Source of the DNA: JAVKSL01 sp050744225
GTDB lineage: Bacteria; Actinomycetota; Acidimicrobiia; Acidimicrobiales; JAJPHD01
Length of the DNA: 64,000 nt
Assembly (NCBI GenBank): GCA_050744225.1
Contig: JBOGGT010000076.1
Location: 70,229 to 134,228, forward strand
Direction of reading: 5' to 3'
The position numbers were made by a program, and so were the translations under genes. Below are positions 39,657 to 47,987 of this stretch, piece after piece. How positions within the stretch are numbered: the stretch's first letter is position 1; each line of letters starts with the position of its first letter. The notes beneath the pieces are model-generated. The model made no database searches and was not told where the DNA came from. It worked only from the letters and a program-made list of their open reading frames with translations.

Positions 39657-40793
39657 GTGCCTCGAAGCGCTGGTAGAGCCGTCGATCCCCAGACGACGGC
39701 CAGAGCCGACTCGGCCAGTACGGGCTCGGCCCGTACCGGCTCAGTAGGAGCCGACTCGGCTAGTTCGGGCTCAGATTTCTTGAGGGCCTGTCGGTGTCAG
39801 CCGGTCGAGCGCACACCGGTTTGGTTCATGCGCCAGGCGGGGCGCTCGCTGCCCGAGTACCGGGCGCTGCGGGGATCGGGCAGCATCCTGGACGCGGTGG
39901 GCATCCCCGAGCTGGCCGCGGAGCTGACCATGCAGCCGGTCCTGCGCTACGGGGTGGACGCGGCGATCCTCTATTCCGACATCATGGTCCCCTTGGCCGC
40001 GATCGGCTTCGGGGTGGACATAGTGCCGGGAGTCGGGCCCGTGGTTGAGCGCCCGTTTCGCACCGAGTCCGACCTGGCCCGGATCCGCCCGCTCGATCCA
40101 CAAGCGGACACCCCCTATGTCACCGAGGCGATCAAGATGCTGGTAAGCGAGCTCAAGGTGCCGCTGATCGGGTTTGCGGGCGCACCCTTCACGTTGGCCA
40201 GCTACCTCATCGAGGGCGGCCCCTCCCGCACCTACGGCGCCACCAAGGCATTCATGCACGGTGAGCCGGCGCTGTGGGCCCGGCTGGTCGACGCCCTGGC
40301 AGAGCTCTCCCTGGCCTCGTTGCGCTCGCAGGTCGCAGCCGGTGTCGCCGCAGTCCAGCTGTTCGACTCCTGGGCGGGGACGCTCTCGGAGCGAGATTAC
40401 CGGGCACTTGTCGCGCCGGCCAGCGCCAAGGTGCTCGCAGGGCTGGAGGAGACCGGCGTACCTCGTATCCACTTCGGTGTGGGGACCGGAGAGCTGCTCG
40501 GCGCGATGGCGGAGGTGGGAGCCGAGGTGGTGGGGGTGGACTGGAGGGTGTCGCTGGTCGCGGCTGCGCCGAGGGCCGGTCCTGGGCGCGCCCTGCAGGG
40601 TAACCTGGACCCGGCCGTCTGCCTCGCCCCTTGGGAGGTGGTCGCCACCCAGGTCCGCCGCGTGCTGGACGACGCCGCCGGGTTGCCCGGACACGTGTTC
40701 AACCTGGGTCACGGGGTGCTCCCCGAAACCGACCCGGCTACCTTGGCGCGCATAGTGGAGATGGTGCACGAAGCCGGGGGGGACCGCCGATGA
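39657..40793 (+). CDS. hemE: Uroporphyrinogen III decarboxylase HemE
   Basis: 378 aa. Makes coproporphyrinogen III. The family motif reads PVWFMRQAGRSLPEYR (Tyr is more usual than Ser); also YSDIMVPL, GFAGAPFTLASYLIEGG and VFNLGHGVLPETDP. The first 40 residues are a Ser/Ala/Thr/Gly repeat extension (gactcggccagtacgggctc-type units) absent from typical HemE. The stop overlaps the cpfC ATG. First gene of a hemE-cpfC-hemY cluster. Confidence 0.95.
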   Translation: MPRSAGRAVDPQTTARADSASTGSARTGSVGADSASSGSDFLRACRCQPVERTPVWFMRQAGRSLPEYRALRGSGSILDAVGIPELAAELTMQPVLRYGVDAAILYSDIMVPLAAIGFGVDIVPGVGPVVERPFRTESDLARIRPLDPQADTPYVTEAIKMLVSELKVPLIGFAGAPFTLASYLIEGGPSRTYGATKAFMHGEPALWARLVDALAELSLASLRSQVAAGVAAVQLFDSWAGTLSERDYRALVAPASAKVLAGLEETGVPRIHFGVGTGELLGAMAEVGAEVVGVDWRVSLVAAAPRAGPGRALQGNLDPAVCLAPWEVVATQVRRVLDDAAGLPGHVFNLGHGVLPETDPATLARIVEMVHEAGGDRR

Positions 40794-41701
40794 TTGGCCT
40801 GTTGGTCATGTCCTACGGTGCGCCCAACGACCCCACCGAGATCGAGGCCTATTACACCCACGTCCGCCGGGGCAGGCCGCCCACGCCAGACGCGCTCGCG
40901 GACCTCCAGCGGCGTTACTTCGCCATCGGAGGGGTGTCCCCGTTGGCGATGCGCACCCAGGACCAGGCGACGGGGATCGGCGCGGCGCTGGAGCGGCTCC
41001 AGCCGGGTCGCTGGAGGGTCGTCGTGGCCTCCAAGCACGCCTTTCCATTTATTGACGACGGGGTGTCGCAGGTGGCTTCCTTGGGGATCCACCACGCAGT
41101 CGGCCTGGTCATGGCCCCGCACTACTCCGCGCTCAGCGTCGGCGAGTACGCGGATCAGGCCAAGTCGGCGGCGAGGGTGGCCTGGGTGGAGATGCGCTTC
41201 GTGGAGAGCTGGAACCTGCTCCCCGGGCTCATCGCGTGCCTGGCTGGGCGTCTGGTCGCCGCCATCGAGAGCCTGCCCGAGGAGGTGAGGGGCGCCACGC
41301 AGGTGCTGGTCACCGCCCACAGCCTGCCCGAGCGGGTGGTGGAGATGGGGGACCCCTACCCAGCTCAGCTCCGTCAGACCGCGGAGGCGGTGACCGCAGC
41401 GGCCGGGGTCGAGCGCTGGGAGATTGCCTGGCAGAGTGCCGGGCGGACCCCTGAGCCCTGGCTGGGACCCGACCTGGGCGACTCCGTCCGGGCCGCGGCT
41501 GCGTCTGGGGCACGAGCCGTGGTGGTCTGCCCTGCCGGCTTTACCTCCGACCACCTGGAGGTGCTCTACGACGTGGACATCGAGGCGGTCAGGCTGGCCG
41601 AGAGCCTGGGCCTTATCCTGGTGAGGACCGAATCGCTCAACGACGACCCAACCCTGATGGGCGCGCTGGCCGAGCTGGTTATTCACACCTGGGAGGCTTG
41701 A
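40790..41701 (+). CDS. cpfC: Coproporphyrin/protoporphyrin ferrochelatase
   Basis: 303 aa, inserts Fe2+ into the porphyrin. N-terminal GLLVMSYGAPNDPTEIEAYY, SKHAFPFIDDG, the HSLPERVVEMGDPY motif, and CPAGFTSDHLEVLYDVDIEA with the conserved Glu. In Actinobacteria the enzyme acts on coproporphyrin III, hence the symbol; the hemE and hemY neighbours fit. ChdC (the final decarboxylase) is not in the window. ATGA overlap with hemE. Confidence 0.92.
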   Translation: MIGLLVMSYGAPNDPTEIEAYYTHVRRGRPPTPDALADLQRRYFAIGGVSPLAMRTQDQATGIGAALERLQPGRWRVVVASKHAFPFIDDGVSQVASLGIHHAVGLVMAPHYSALSVGEYADQAKSAARVAWVEMRFVESWNLLPGLIACLAGRLVAAIESLPEEVRGATQVLVTAHSLPERVVEMGDPYPAQLRQTAEAVTAAAGVERWEIAWQSAGRTPEPWLGPDLGDSVRAAAASGARAVVVCPAGFTSDHLEVLYDVDIEAVRLAESLGLILVRTESLNDDPTLMGALAELVIHTWEA

Positions 41702-41712
41702 CCAGGCCGGTT

Positions 41713-41755
41713 CATGGAGTGAATAGCTGCAGTTTTTGCAGCTATTCACTCCATG
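41713..41755. repeat. Perfect 19-bp inverted repeat with GTTTT loop
   Basis: catggagtgaatagctgca (41713-41731), loop gtttt (41732-41736), exact complement at 41737-41755. It starts 11 bases after the cpfC stop and is far more AT-rich than its surroundings. No T-tract follows, so a standard terminator is not clear. A second perfect hairpin with the same loop is at 61194-61240. Confidence 0.95.
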
Positions 41756-41771
41756 GACGGCGGGGGGCGAG

Positions 41772-43232
41772 GTGACCGGCCGGCCACCACCGGGGGGCAG
41801 GCGCCCCCCGGTGGTGGCGGTGGTCGGTGGCGGGATCGCGGGGCTGGCGTCAGCGCTGGCGCTGGCGGACGCCGGGGTCGAGGTGGTCTTGTTGGAGGCT
41901 GGCGACCGGCTGGGTGGCAAGATCCTGACTGAGGACTTCGCCGGGGTCCCGGTCGAGGCAGGCCCCGACGCCTTCGGAGCCCGGGTCCCTCACGCGGTGA
42001 GGCTGTGCGAGAGGCTGGGCCTGGGCGACCAGCTGGTTTCGCCGACCACCGGGGAGGCCTCCCTATGGGTCGGAGGTCGGCTGCGACGCCTTCCCGCCGG
42101 CACGGTCCTGGGAGTTCCCACCAGGCTGGGCTCCCTCGTCCGGTCCGGCATCCTCTCCCCGCTCGGCCTGGTGCGGGCCGGCCTGGACCTGGCCCTCCCG
42201 GCGACACCCGCCGGCGCGGACCCCTCGGTCACAGCACTGGTTCGCCGCCGGATGGGCGCTCAGGTGGCCGATCGGCTGGTCGCGCCGCTGGTCGGTGGCA
42301 TCAATGCCGGGCGCGCCGAGGTGTTGAGCGCTGCGGCGGTGGCCCCGGCTCTCGACGCCGCGGCTCGCCGCTCCCGCAGCCTGGTACTCGGCCTCCGCCG
42401 CCCCGCCCCAGCCGCCCCGGCGATCACCAGCCCGATCCCCCCCGCCCCGGCGATCACGGAGGAGCGGCCGGCGTTCCTCACTCACCGGGCGGGGCTGAGT
42501 GCGGTGGTGGGCGCCATCGCCGCCGAGCTGGGGGGTATGCCGCACGCCGAGCTGCGGACCGAGGCGCCGGTCACCGCACTGCAACGAGTCGGCGACCGGT
42601 GGTCCCTGGACACCCTCCAGGGTCCGGTGGTGGCCGACGGGCTGGTTCTGGCGGTGCCGGCGTTCGTGGCCGGGGTGCTGCTGGCGCCGCATGCCCCCGA
42701 GGCTGGCCGACTGCTCGACCAGATCAACTACGCCTCGGTGGCCCTGGTCGCCCTGGCGTACCCCGACAGCGCGCTGCGACAACCCCTTCAGGGTACCGGC
42801 TTCCTGGTGCCGGCGGGGGAGGGGCGCACGGTCACGGCTGTCACCTTCACCTCACGCAAGTGGGCACATGCCTCGTCGCAGCACCGGACGACATTATTCA
42901 GAGCTTCGGTGGGGAGGTGGGGGGACAGCCGTCACCAGGGCCTGGGCGATTTTGACCTGGTGTCGGTGGTGGCCGCCGAGCTGGGGGAGGCGTTGGGGCT
43001 GCGGGGCGGGCCGGAGCGCTGGCGGGTCAGCCGGTGGCCGCGCTCGTTCCCCCAGTACGAGGTGGGGCACCTCGCTCGGGTGGCGGCGGTGGAGGCCAGT
43101 GTCCACGGGCTGCCGGCGCTGGCCCTGGCCGGGGCCGCGTACCGGGGGATCGGGATCCCGGCCTGTATCGCCAGCGGCCAGGCCGCCGCGGCGGCGCTGC
43201 GCGGCGCTCTGGGCTGGCATGGGGAAGAATAG
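41772..43232 (+). CDS. hemY: Coproporphyrinogen III / protoporphyrinogen oxidase HemY (CgoX)
   Basis: 486 aa flavoprotein. FAD loop VVAVVGGGIAGLASALALADAGVEV (in part) and RLGGKILTEDF, the internal GGINAGRAEVLSA, and the C-terminal ALAGAAYRGIGIPACIASG. In the coproporphyrin pathway it oxidises coproporphyrinogen III before CpfC acts. A Pro/Ala/Ile repeat insert is at about residues 215-235. GTG 41772 was preferred over upstream TTG 41736, which lies inside the hairpin. Confidence 0.92.
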   Translation: MTGRPPPGGRRPPVVAVVGGGIAGLASALALADAGVEVVLLEAGDRLGGKILTEDFAGVPVEAGPDAFGARVPHAVRLCERLGLGDQLVSPTTGEASLWVGGRLRRLPAGTVLGVPTRLGSLVRSGILSPLGLVRAGLDLALPATPAGADPSVTALVRRRMGAQVADRLVAPLVGGINAGRAEVLSAAAVAPALDAAARRSRSLVLGLRRPAPAAPAITSPIPPAPAITEERPAFLTHRAGLSAVVGAIAAELGGMPHAELRTEAPVTALQRVGDRWSLDTLQGPVVADGLVLAVPAFVAGVLLAPHAPEAGRLLDQINYASVALVALAYPDSALRQPLQGTGFLVPAGEGRTVTAVTFTSRKWAHASSQHRTTLFRASVGRWGDSRHQGLGDFDLVSVVAAELGEALGLRGGPERWRVSRWPRSFPQYEVGHLARVAAVEASVHGLPALALAGAAYRGIGIPACIASGQAAAAALRGALGWHGEE

Positions 43233-43237
43233 AGCAC

Positions 43238-44041
43238 ATGCCGAGGCCTACATGGACCGGGTCGATCAGCTTCGGGCTGGTCAACGTCCCGGTAAAGCTG
43301 TTCACTGCGGTCCGCAAGCGCGACCTGAGGTTTCACCAGTTGCACGCCGCCGACGGGGCGCGGATCAGCCAGCGCCGGGTCTGCTCGGAGGACGGCCAGG
43401 AGGTCGCCTTCGACGACTTGGTCAAGGGATACGAGGTCAGTCCCGGCCGCTACGTGGTCATCGAGCCGGAGGAGCTCGACGCCCTGGACCCGGTGGCCAG
43501 CCACACCGTGGACATCGAGGATTTTGTGGCGCTGGGCGAGATCGACCCGCTCTACTTCGACAGCTCCTACTACCTGGTCCCCGAGGTGGCCGGAGCAAAG
43601 GCCTACCGGCTACTGCTGGACTCGATGAGCGAGGCCGGTCGGGTGGGGATCGGCAAGGTGGTCATGCGCTCCAAGCAGTACCTGTGCGCGGTGCGGCCCT
43701 TGGGCGATGTCCTTGTGCTCACCACCATGAACTTCGCCGACGAGGTCCAGGCCCGCTCCGAGCTGGATGGCCTGCCCGGTCCGGAGGTGGCGGCCACCGA
43801 GCGTGAGCAGCGCATGGCGACCCAGCTGGTCGAGGCGCTGAGCGGCGACTTCGACCCCAGCCGCTACCGCGATACCCACCGCGAACGGGTCATGGAGCTG
43901 ATCAACGCCAAAGTGGCCGGCGAGGAGATGGTGGTCGAGGCCCCCGGCCCCTCCGCTCCGGTGATCGACCTGATGGCCGCCCTGGAGGCCAGCCTCGCCA
44001 GGGCCAGGGAGCAGGGCCAGGCCGGCGCCACGGCCGGGTGA
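43238..44041 (+). CDS. ku: Ku protein, non-homologous end joining
   Basis: 267 aa bacterial Ku homodimer subunit that binds DNA ends. N-terminus PRPTWTGSISFGLVNVPVKLF, core GYEVSPGRYVVIEPEEL and YYLVPE...AYRLLLDSM, the LTTMNFADEV region, and the C-terminal RERVMELINAKVAG. Typical length. Its usual partner LigD is not in the window; a broken LigC is at 18 kb. The stop overlaps the lnt GTG. It follows hemY, with no obvious link in function. Confidence 0.96.
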   Translation: MPRPTWTGSISFGLVNVPVKLFTAVRKRDLRFHQLHAADGARISQRRVCSEDGQEVAFDDLVKGYEVSPGRYVVIEPEELDALDPVASHTVDIEDFVALGEIDPLYFDSSYYLVPEVAGAKAYRLLLDSMSEAGRVGIGKVVMRSKQYLCAVRPLGDVLVLTTMNFADEVQARSELDGLPGPEVAATEREQRMATQLVEALSGDFDPSRYRDTHRERVMELINAKVAGEEMVVEAPGPSAPVIDLMAALEASLARAREQGQAGATAG

Positions 44042-45564
44042 GGCGGGGGAGGGTCGCACTCGTATCCCTGGCCGCGGGGGTACTGGTCGCTCTGAGCCTT
44101 CCCCCCTTGGGCCTGTGGGAGCTGGGCATCGTGGGACTCGGGGTGCTGGCTTGGCGCCTCGGGGGGCTCCGCCCGGGGGCTCGGGTGTTGGCTGGGCTGA
44201 TGTTCGGGGTCGGTCTGTTCGGACCCACCCTCATCTGGGTGACGGCCTTCAGCGCGGTTGGGTACGTGATCGTCGTCGGCTTGGAGGCTGCATTCTTTGC
44301 GTTGGCGTCGCTGGCGGTGCCGGCGGGGCGGGGTCGGAGCCTGGTGTTTCCGGCGGTGGTGACCCTGGCCAGCGCAGCGCGCAGCGCCTGGCCGTTCGGG
44401 GGCCTGCCGATGGGGGGGATAGTGCTGGGCCAGGCGGGCGGGCCACTGCTGGGGGCCTCGCGGGTCGGCGGACCGCTGCTGGTGACCGGCCTGGCTGCGC
44501 TCGGTGGGGTCTGCCTGGCGGGCCTGGCCCCCGTGGCGCTGGCCGGCACCGGTCTGGCGGTGGGTCGCGGTCGCCCGGGCGGGACGCAACTGGGCCGAGC
44601 CGGTAGCCGGTGCCGGCCCGGTGCCGCTTCTATATTAATTGGGCTGGTGGTCGTGTTGACCGTGGCCCTCTCGGCGACCATCGCGCCCGACGGGGGCCCG
44701 GCGGTGGCCAAGCTACGGGTGGCCCTGGTGCAAGGTGGGGGTATGCGGGGCGAGCCGGCGATAGACGTCAACCCCGCGATCCCCTACGACGCCCAGCTGA
44801 TCGCCACAGCGGACATAACCGAGCAGGTGGGGCTGGTGCTCTGGCCGGAGGACACCATCGCGCTGTATGGGCCGCTGGCCGGCTCGGTCCAGGACCAACA
44901 GCTGGGCGCGCTGGCCCAGGCCCTTGGTTCCACCGTCGTGGCGGGGGTCACCGAGGATGTCGGCAAGACCCAGTTCCTCAACCAGGCGGTGGCGTGGGGG
45001 CCGAGCGGAAAGGTGATCGGCAGCTATGAAAAGGTACACCGGGTCCCTTTCGGAGAGTACGTGCCGCTGCGCTCGATCCTCAAGCACATCGTCAACCTCT
45101 CCGCTGTCCCCAGGGACGCCATACCGGGCCACTTGCCCGGGTTCCTGCGGACTCCGGCGGGGCCGCTGGGGGTGATGATCTCCTACGAGGTGTTTTTCTC
45201 CAACAGAGCCCGGGTAGCAGTCCAGGCCGGGGGAGAGTTGCTGGTCGTGCCCACCAACACCTCCTCTTACCGCAGTGACCAGGTCCCGGCGCAGGAGGAG
45301 GCGGCCGACCGGATGCGGGCGGTGGAGGAGGGAAGGGACCTGGTCCAGGCTTCTCCCACCGGTTATTCCACGGTGGTGAACAGCCATGGCGAGGTCCTTG
45401 ACCGCTCGGGGCTCGGGGTGAAGGCGGTGATCGAGGCCACGGTGGCCAAGCGTAAGGGTCTCACCCTCTACGAGCGCGGGGGGGACCTTCCTGAGTTGTT
45501 GGCCGCGGCCCTGGCGGTTCTGGCGGGGTGGGCGGTGGGGATAAAGGCGGCTCGGCCGGGGTAG
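44038..45564 (+). CDS. lnt: Apolipoprotein N-acyltransferase Lnt with Ser at the catalytic Cys position
   Basis: 508 aa: about six membrane helices, then a nitrilase domain. Glu (LWPED, about residue 271) and Lys (GSYEKVHRVPFGEYVP, about 331) of the catalytic triad are present. The third position reads MISYEVFF, so residue 382 is Ser where E. coli Lnt has Cys387. This may be a lineage trait with altered or slower chemistry. The start GTG overlaps ku. The last 104 bases overlap the convergent BrkB-like gene. Confidence 0.88.
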   Translation: MRRGRVALVSLAAGVLVALSLPPLGLWELGIVGLGVLAWRLGGLRPGARVLAGLMFGVGLFGPTLIWVTAFSAVGYVIVVGLEAAFFALASLAVPAGRGRSLVFPAVVTLASAARSAWPFGGLPMGGIVLGQAGGPLLGASRVGGPLLVTGLAALGGVCLAGLAPVALAGTGLAVGRGRPGGTQLGRAGSRCRPGAASILIGLVVVLTVALSATIAPDGGPAVAKLRVALVQGGGMRGEPAIDVNPAIPYDAQLIATADITEQVGLVLWPEDTIALYGPLAGSVQDQQLGALAQALGSTVVAGVTEDVGKTQFLNQAVAWGPSGKVIGSYEKVHRVPFGEYVPLRSILKHIVNLSAVPRDAIPGHLPGFLRTPAGPLGVMISYEVFFSNRARVAVQAGGELLVVPTNTSSYRSDQVPAQEEAADRMRAVEEGRDLVQASPTGYSTVVNSHGEVLDRSGLGVKAVIEATVAKRKGLTLYERGGDLPELLAAALAVLAGWAVGIKAARPG

Positions 45565-46591
45565 CGGGTGCGTCGACCGGCTCGCCCGGCTCGGCCGGCT
45601 CGGCCGGGGTAGCGGGTGCCTCGAACTCCACGGTGACGCGCTGGAAACTCTTGTAGCGCTCGATCTGTGAGTACGACTCGTAAACCTTGCGGTCGGCCGG
45701 CGTCAGGTCGGTGGTGTCAGTGAACAGTGTGGCCAGTCCCCTTGGCCACAGCCGCCGTACGTGGACCACGTTGATCTCGGCGCATATCACGGTGATCACG
45801 GCTTCGAGATAGATCCAGGCCAGCAGCCCAAGGACCACACCGAACACCCCGGCCAGGGCGTCGACCCCGTTCAGGGCATGGGCAACGTAGTAGGTACCCA
45901 GGGTCTGGAGGGCTTGCCAGCACGCTCCCGCCAGGATCGCGCCGGGCAGCACTTGGCGCGTGCTCAGGTCGATCGCACTGAGCCACCGATAAGCCAGGGC
46001 AAATATGGCCACATTGAGCAAAAAGGAACCCGCTGTGGTGGCGATCCTGGTCAATTCGTTCAAGGTTCCGGTGGTGTCGATGCTGAATCCGGACAGGGAG
46101 GTGGTCACGAGCACTCCCAGGCCGAGTGTGATCAGCAGCACCCCGCTGCGCAACCGGCTCGTAAGCGGGTTCGGGCGGTCCAGGCGCGGGACAGCCCAGA
46201 TCCGGTTGAAGGCCTTCTGTGCTGCCTGGACAACTTCGAGGCCTCCGTGGATGCAGACCGCCGCGCTCACGCCGAGAGTCACGAAACTTCCACGCAGGGC
46301 GTGGACGTTGTTGCTGATCTGGGTCCCGATGATCGGGAAGTTGGCCAGGGCGGAGCTGAGCAACTCTTTGTGGAGTCCGGAGTTGCTACCGACGACCAGG
46401 TCCAGGATCGTGACCAGGATCACAAGCAAGAAGAACAGCGAGATGAACCCGTAGAAGGCGATCAGCGCAGCCAGGAAGTTGCCCTGATCCTCGAAGAACT
46501 TGTAGGTGACCGCCAGCGGGAATCCCAGCCAGCGGTGCTGACGCTGGAAGGCGTCGAGCCGGGAGAGCGGGCCGTTGCCCGCGCTGGCCAA
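45461..46591 (-). CDS. YihY/BrkB family membrane protein
   Basis: 376 aa, six membrane segments. The N-terminal FFEDQGNFLAALIAFYGFISLFFLL, central VQAAQKAFNRIW and GACWQALQTLGTYYVAHAL then YGVVLGLLAWIYLEA-like region follow the YihY/BrkB family (once called ribonuclease BN, now regarded as membrane proteins of unknown role). The C-terminal 50 residues are Pro/Ala/Glu-rich repeats that run into the 3' end of lnt on the other strand. Downstream of gtrA, 2-base gap. Confidence 0.85.
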   Translation of the reverse strand: MASAGNGPLSRLDAFQRQHRWLGFPLAVTYKFFEDQGNFLAALIAFYGFISLFFLLVILVTILDLVVGSNSGLHKELLSSALANFPIIGTQISNNVHALRGSFVTLGVSAAVCIHGGLEVVQAAQKAFNRIWAVPRLDRPNPLTSRLRSGVLLITLGLGVLVTTSLSGFSIDTTGTLNELTRIATTAGSFLLNVAIFALAYRWLSAIDLSTRQVLPGAILAGACWQALQTLGTYYVAHALNGVDALAGVFGVVLGLLAWIYLEAVITVICAEINVVHVRRLWPRGLATLFTDTTDLTPADRKVYESYSQIERYKSFQRVTVEFEAPATPAEPAEPGEPVDAPATPAEPPLSPPPTPPEPPGPRPTTQEGPPRARRG

Positions 46592-46593
46592 AC

Positions 46594-47154
46594 TCAGGCG
46601 GACTGCCCGCTGAGCCCTGGGACTTGATCGCCGTCGGGGGTGGCCGCCGTTGGGCCTCCCTCGCCGCCAGACCCCTCCGCGTCACCCCCGGGTACGTCCC
46701 GGTCGACAAACAGCAACCGGTTGAAGATGACAAACTTTCCTATCCAAAGCACTCCGTAAGAGGCCAGGGACGCGATCTCGGTGAGCGCGGTGACCCCGTC
46801 GCGTGAGAGCTTCAGCTGATGTCCCAGGCCGGCGGCCAGGTCAACCGCGTAGACAGAGAAGGCCAAGCCGATGAAGGCCAGCACCCAGAACGGGAGCACC
46901 TCTTGGAACAGGCGCGAGCGGCCCCGCTTGCCCCACGCCCAGTAGCGATTCAGGGTATAGGAGGGTACCGTGCCCACCGCACAGGCGATGACCTGGCACC
47001 AACCCGCGCTCGCCACCCTGAGCACATCGAAAGTCACGAACAGGGTGAGCAGGCTGACCAACACCGATACGACCGAGACCACGGTGTACTTGATCGCCTT
47101 GCGTCCGGTTGGGGTCCGAGCCATCTCCAAAAGGGCGCGCCGGGACAGGTCCAC
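46594..47154 (-). CDS. GtrA family membrane protein
   Basis: 186 aa with four membrane helices (KYTVVSVVSVLVSLLTLF, WCQVIACAVGTVPSYTLNRYWAWG, VLPFWVLAFIGLAFSVYAV, and LASYGVLWIGKFVIFNRLLF). The NRYW/FNRLL motifs are typical of GtrA proteins that move polyprenyl-linked sugars or take part in cell-envelope glycan synthesis. GTG 47154 lies 8 bases after a TAGCAT -10 element. The acidic Gly-rich tail is probably disordered. Confidence 0.85.
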   Translation of the reverse strand: MDLSRRALLEMARTPTGRKAIKYTVVSVVSVLVSLLTLFVTFDVLRVASAGWCQVIACAVGTVPSYTLNRYWAWGKRGRSRLFQEVLPFWVLAFIGLAFSVYAVDLAAGLGHQLKLSRDGVTALTEIASLASYGVLWIGKFVIFNRLLFVDRDVPGGDAEGSGGEGGPTAATPDGDQVPGLSGQSA

Positions 47155-47162
47155 TTGGGCTG

Positions 47163-47168
47163 ATGCTA
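47163..47168 (-). promoter_or_regulatory. -10 element for gtrA-brkB
   Basis: TAGCAT on the minus strand, 8 bases before GTG 47154; it overlaps the stop of the upstream permease gene (47166). Confidence 0.45.
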
Positions 47169-47987
47169 GCTGCTCGATGCCGGGTTACGCACACCCCCGC
47201 GATGGTGGCGGTGAGCATCCCAGGTCCGTCCAACCGCGTAGGCAAGCCCACCGAAGCTCCCTATGAAGAACCCGACCGGAAGGTTGGAGACAAACGAGAT
47301 CGCGATGGATGCCCACACCGTTGCCAAAGCGATTGCGACAGACCAAGCCATGGCCAGCCCGGGACGGCTGGTGAACGAGCGGGCCGCGGCCGGGGGGCTG
47401 ATCAGGAGGCTGAAGGTGAGGAGGGTCCCCACCACCGGGACCGCAGCAGCGGTGGTCAGGGCGATCACCAACAGCAGGCAGACTTCCATGCCCTGGCACC
47501 GGATGCCTCTGGCCGAAGCCACCTCCGGGGTGATGCCGGACAGGGTGAGCGGACGGTAGAGGGCGAGCACGGCCGCCGCGCACACCGCGGCTATGAGGGC
47601 GGTGGGCAGGAGCTCGGAGCTGGCGACCCCGAGGACCTCGCCGAACAGCAGGGAGTAGATCTCTGGCGCGTACTCGGTGGTCATGGACGCAAAGAGGGCT
47701 CCAAGCCCGAGCATGGCCACGACCGCGAGCGCTGCGGCCACGTCGCGCCGCCCTCGCCTTCCAAGTGCGCCGATGCCCAGCGCCCCGAGCAACGCGAACA
47801 CCCCGAGGCCAACGATTGCGTTCACCCCCACCAGGGCCGCCCCGGCCGCTCCGGCGAACGCCCCGTTGGGGATGACGTGCGCGGCGAAGGCCGCACCCCG
47901 CAACACGACGAAGAACCCCACCATCCCTGCGACCACACCCAAGATGGTGGCCACCTCCCAGGTGTGGAGCATAAATCCGGAAAACAT
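47166..47987 (-). CDS. Metal ABC transporter permease 2 (ZnuB/MntB family)
   Basis: 273 aa, about eight membrane helices. Contains GMVGFFVVLRGAAFAAHVIPNGAFAG, the GEVLGVASSEL turn, VASARGI and LLTFSLLISPPAAARSF, all standard for the ABC-3 permease family (Zn/Mn uptake). ATG 47987 overlaps the stop of permease 1. The longer frame upstream is a shadow of permease 1. Fourth gene of a metal-importer operon with two different permeases, which may form a heterodimer. Confidence 0.88.
   Translation of the reverse strand: MFSGFMLHTWEVATILGVVAGMVGFFVVLRGAAFAAHVIPNGAFAGAAGAALVGVNAIVGLGVFALLGALGIGALGRRGRRDVAAALAVVAMLGLGALFASMTTEYAPEIYSLLFGEVLGVASSELLPTALIAAVCAAAVLALYRPLTLSGITPEVASARGIRCQGMEVCLLLVIALTTAAAVPVVGTLLTFSLLISPPAAARSFTSRPGLAMAWSVAIALATVWASIAISFVSNLPVGFFIGSFGGLAYAVGRTWDAHRHHRGGVRNPASSS

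Noticed and set aside
41713..41755. Rho-independent terminator after cpfC
   Set aside because: The stem is right but no T-tract follows the second arm; kept as a hairpin of unknown role.
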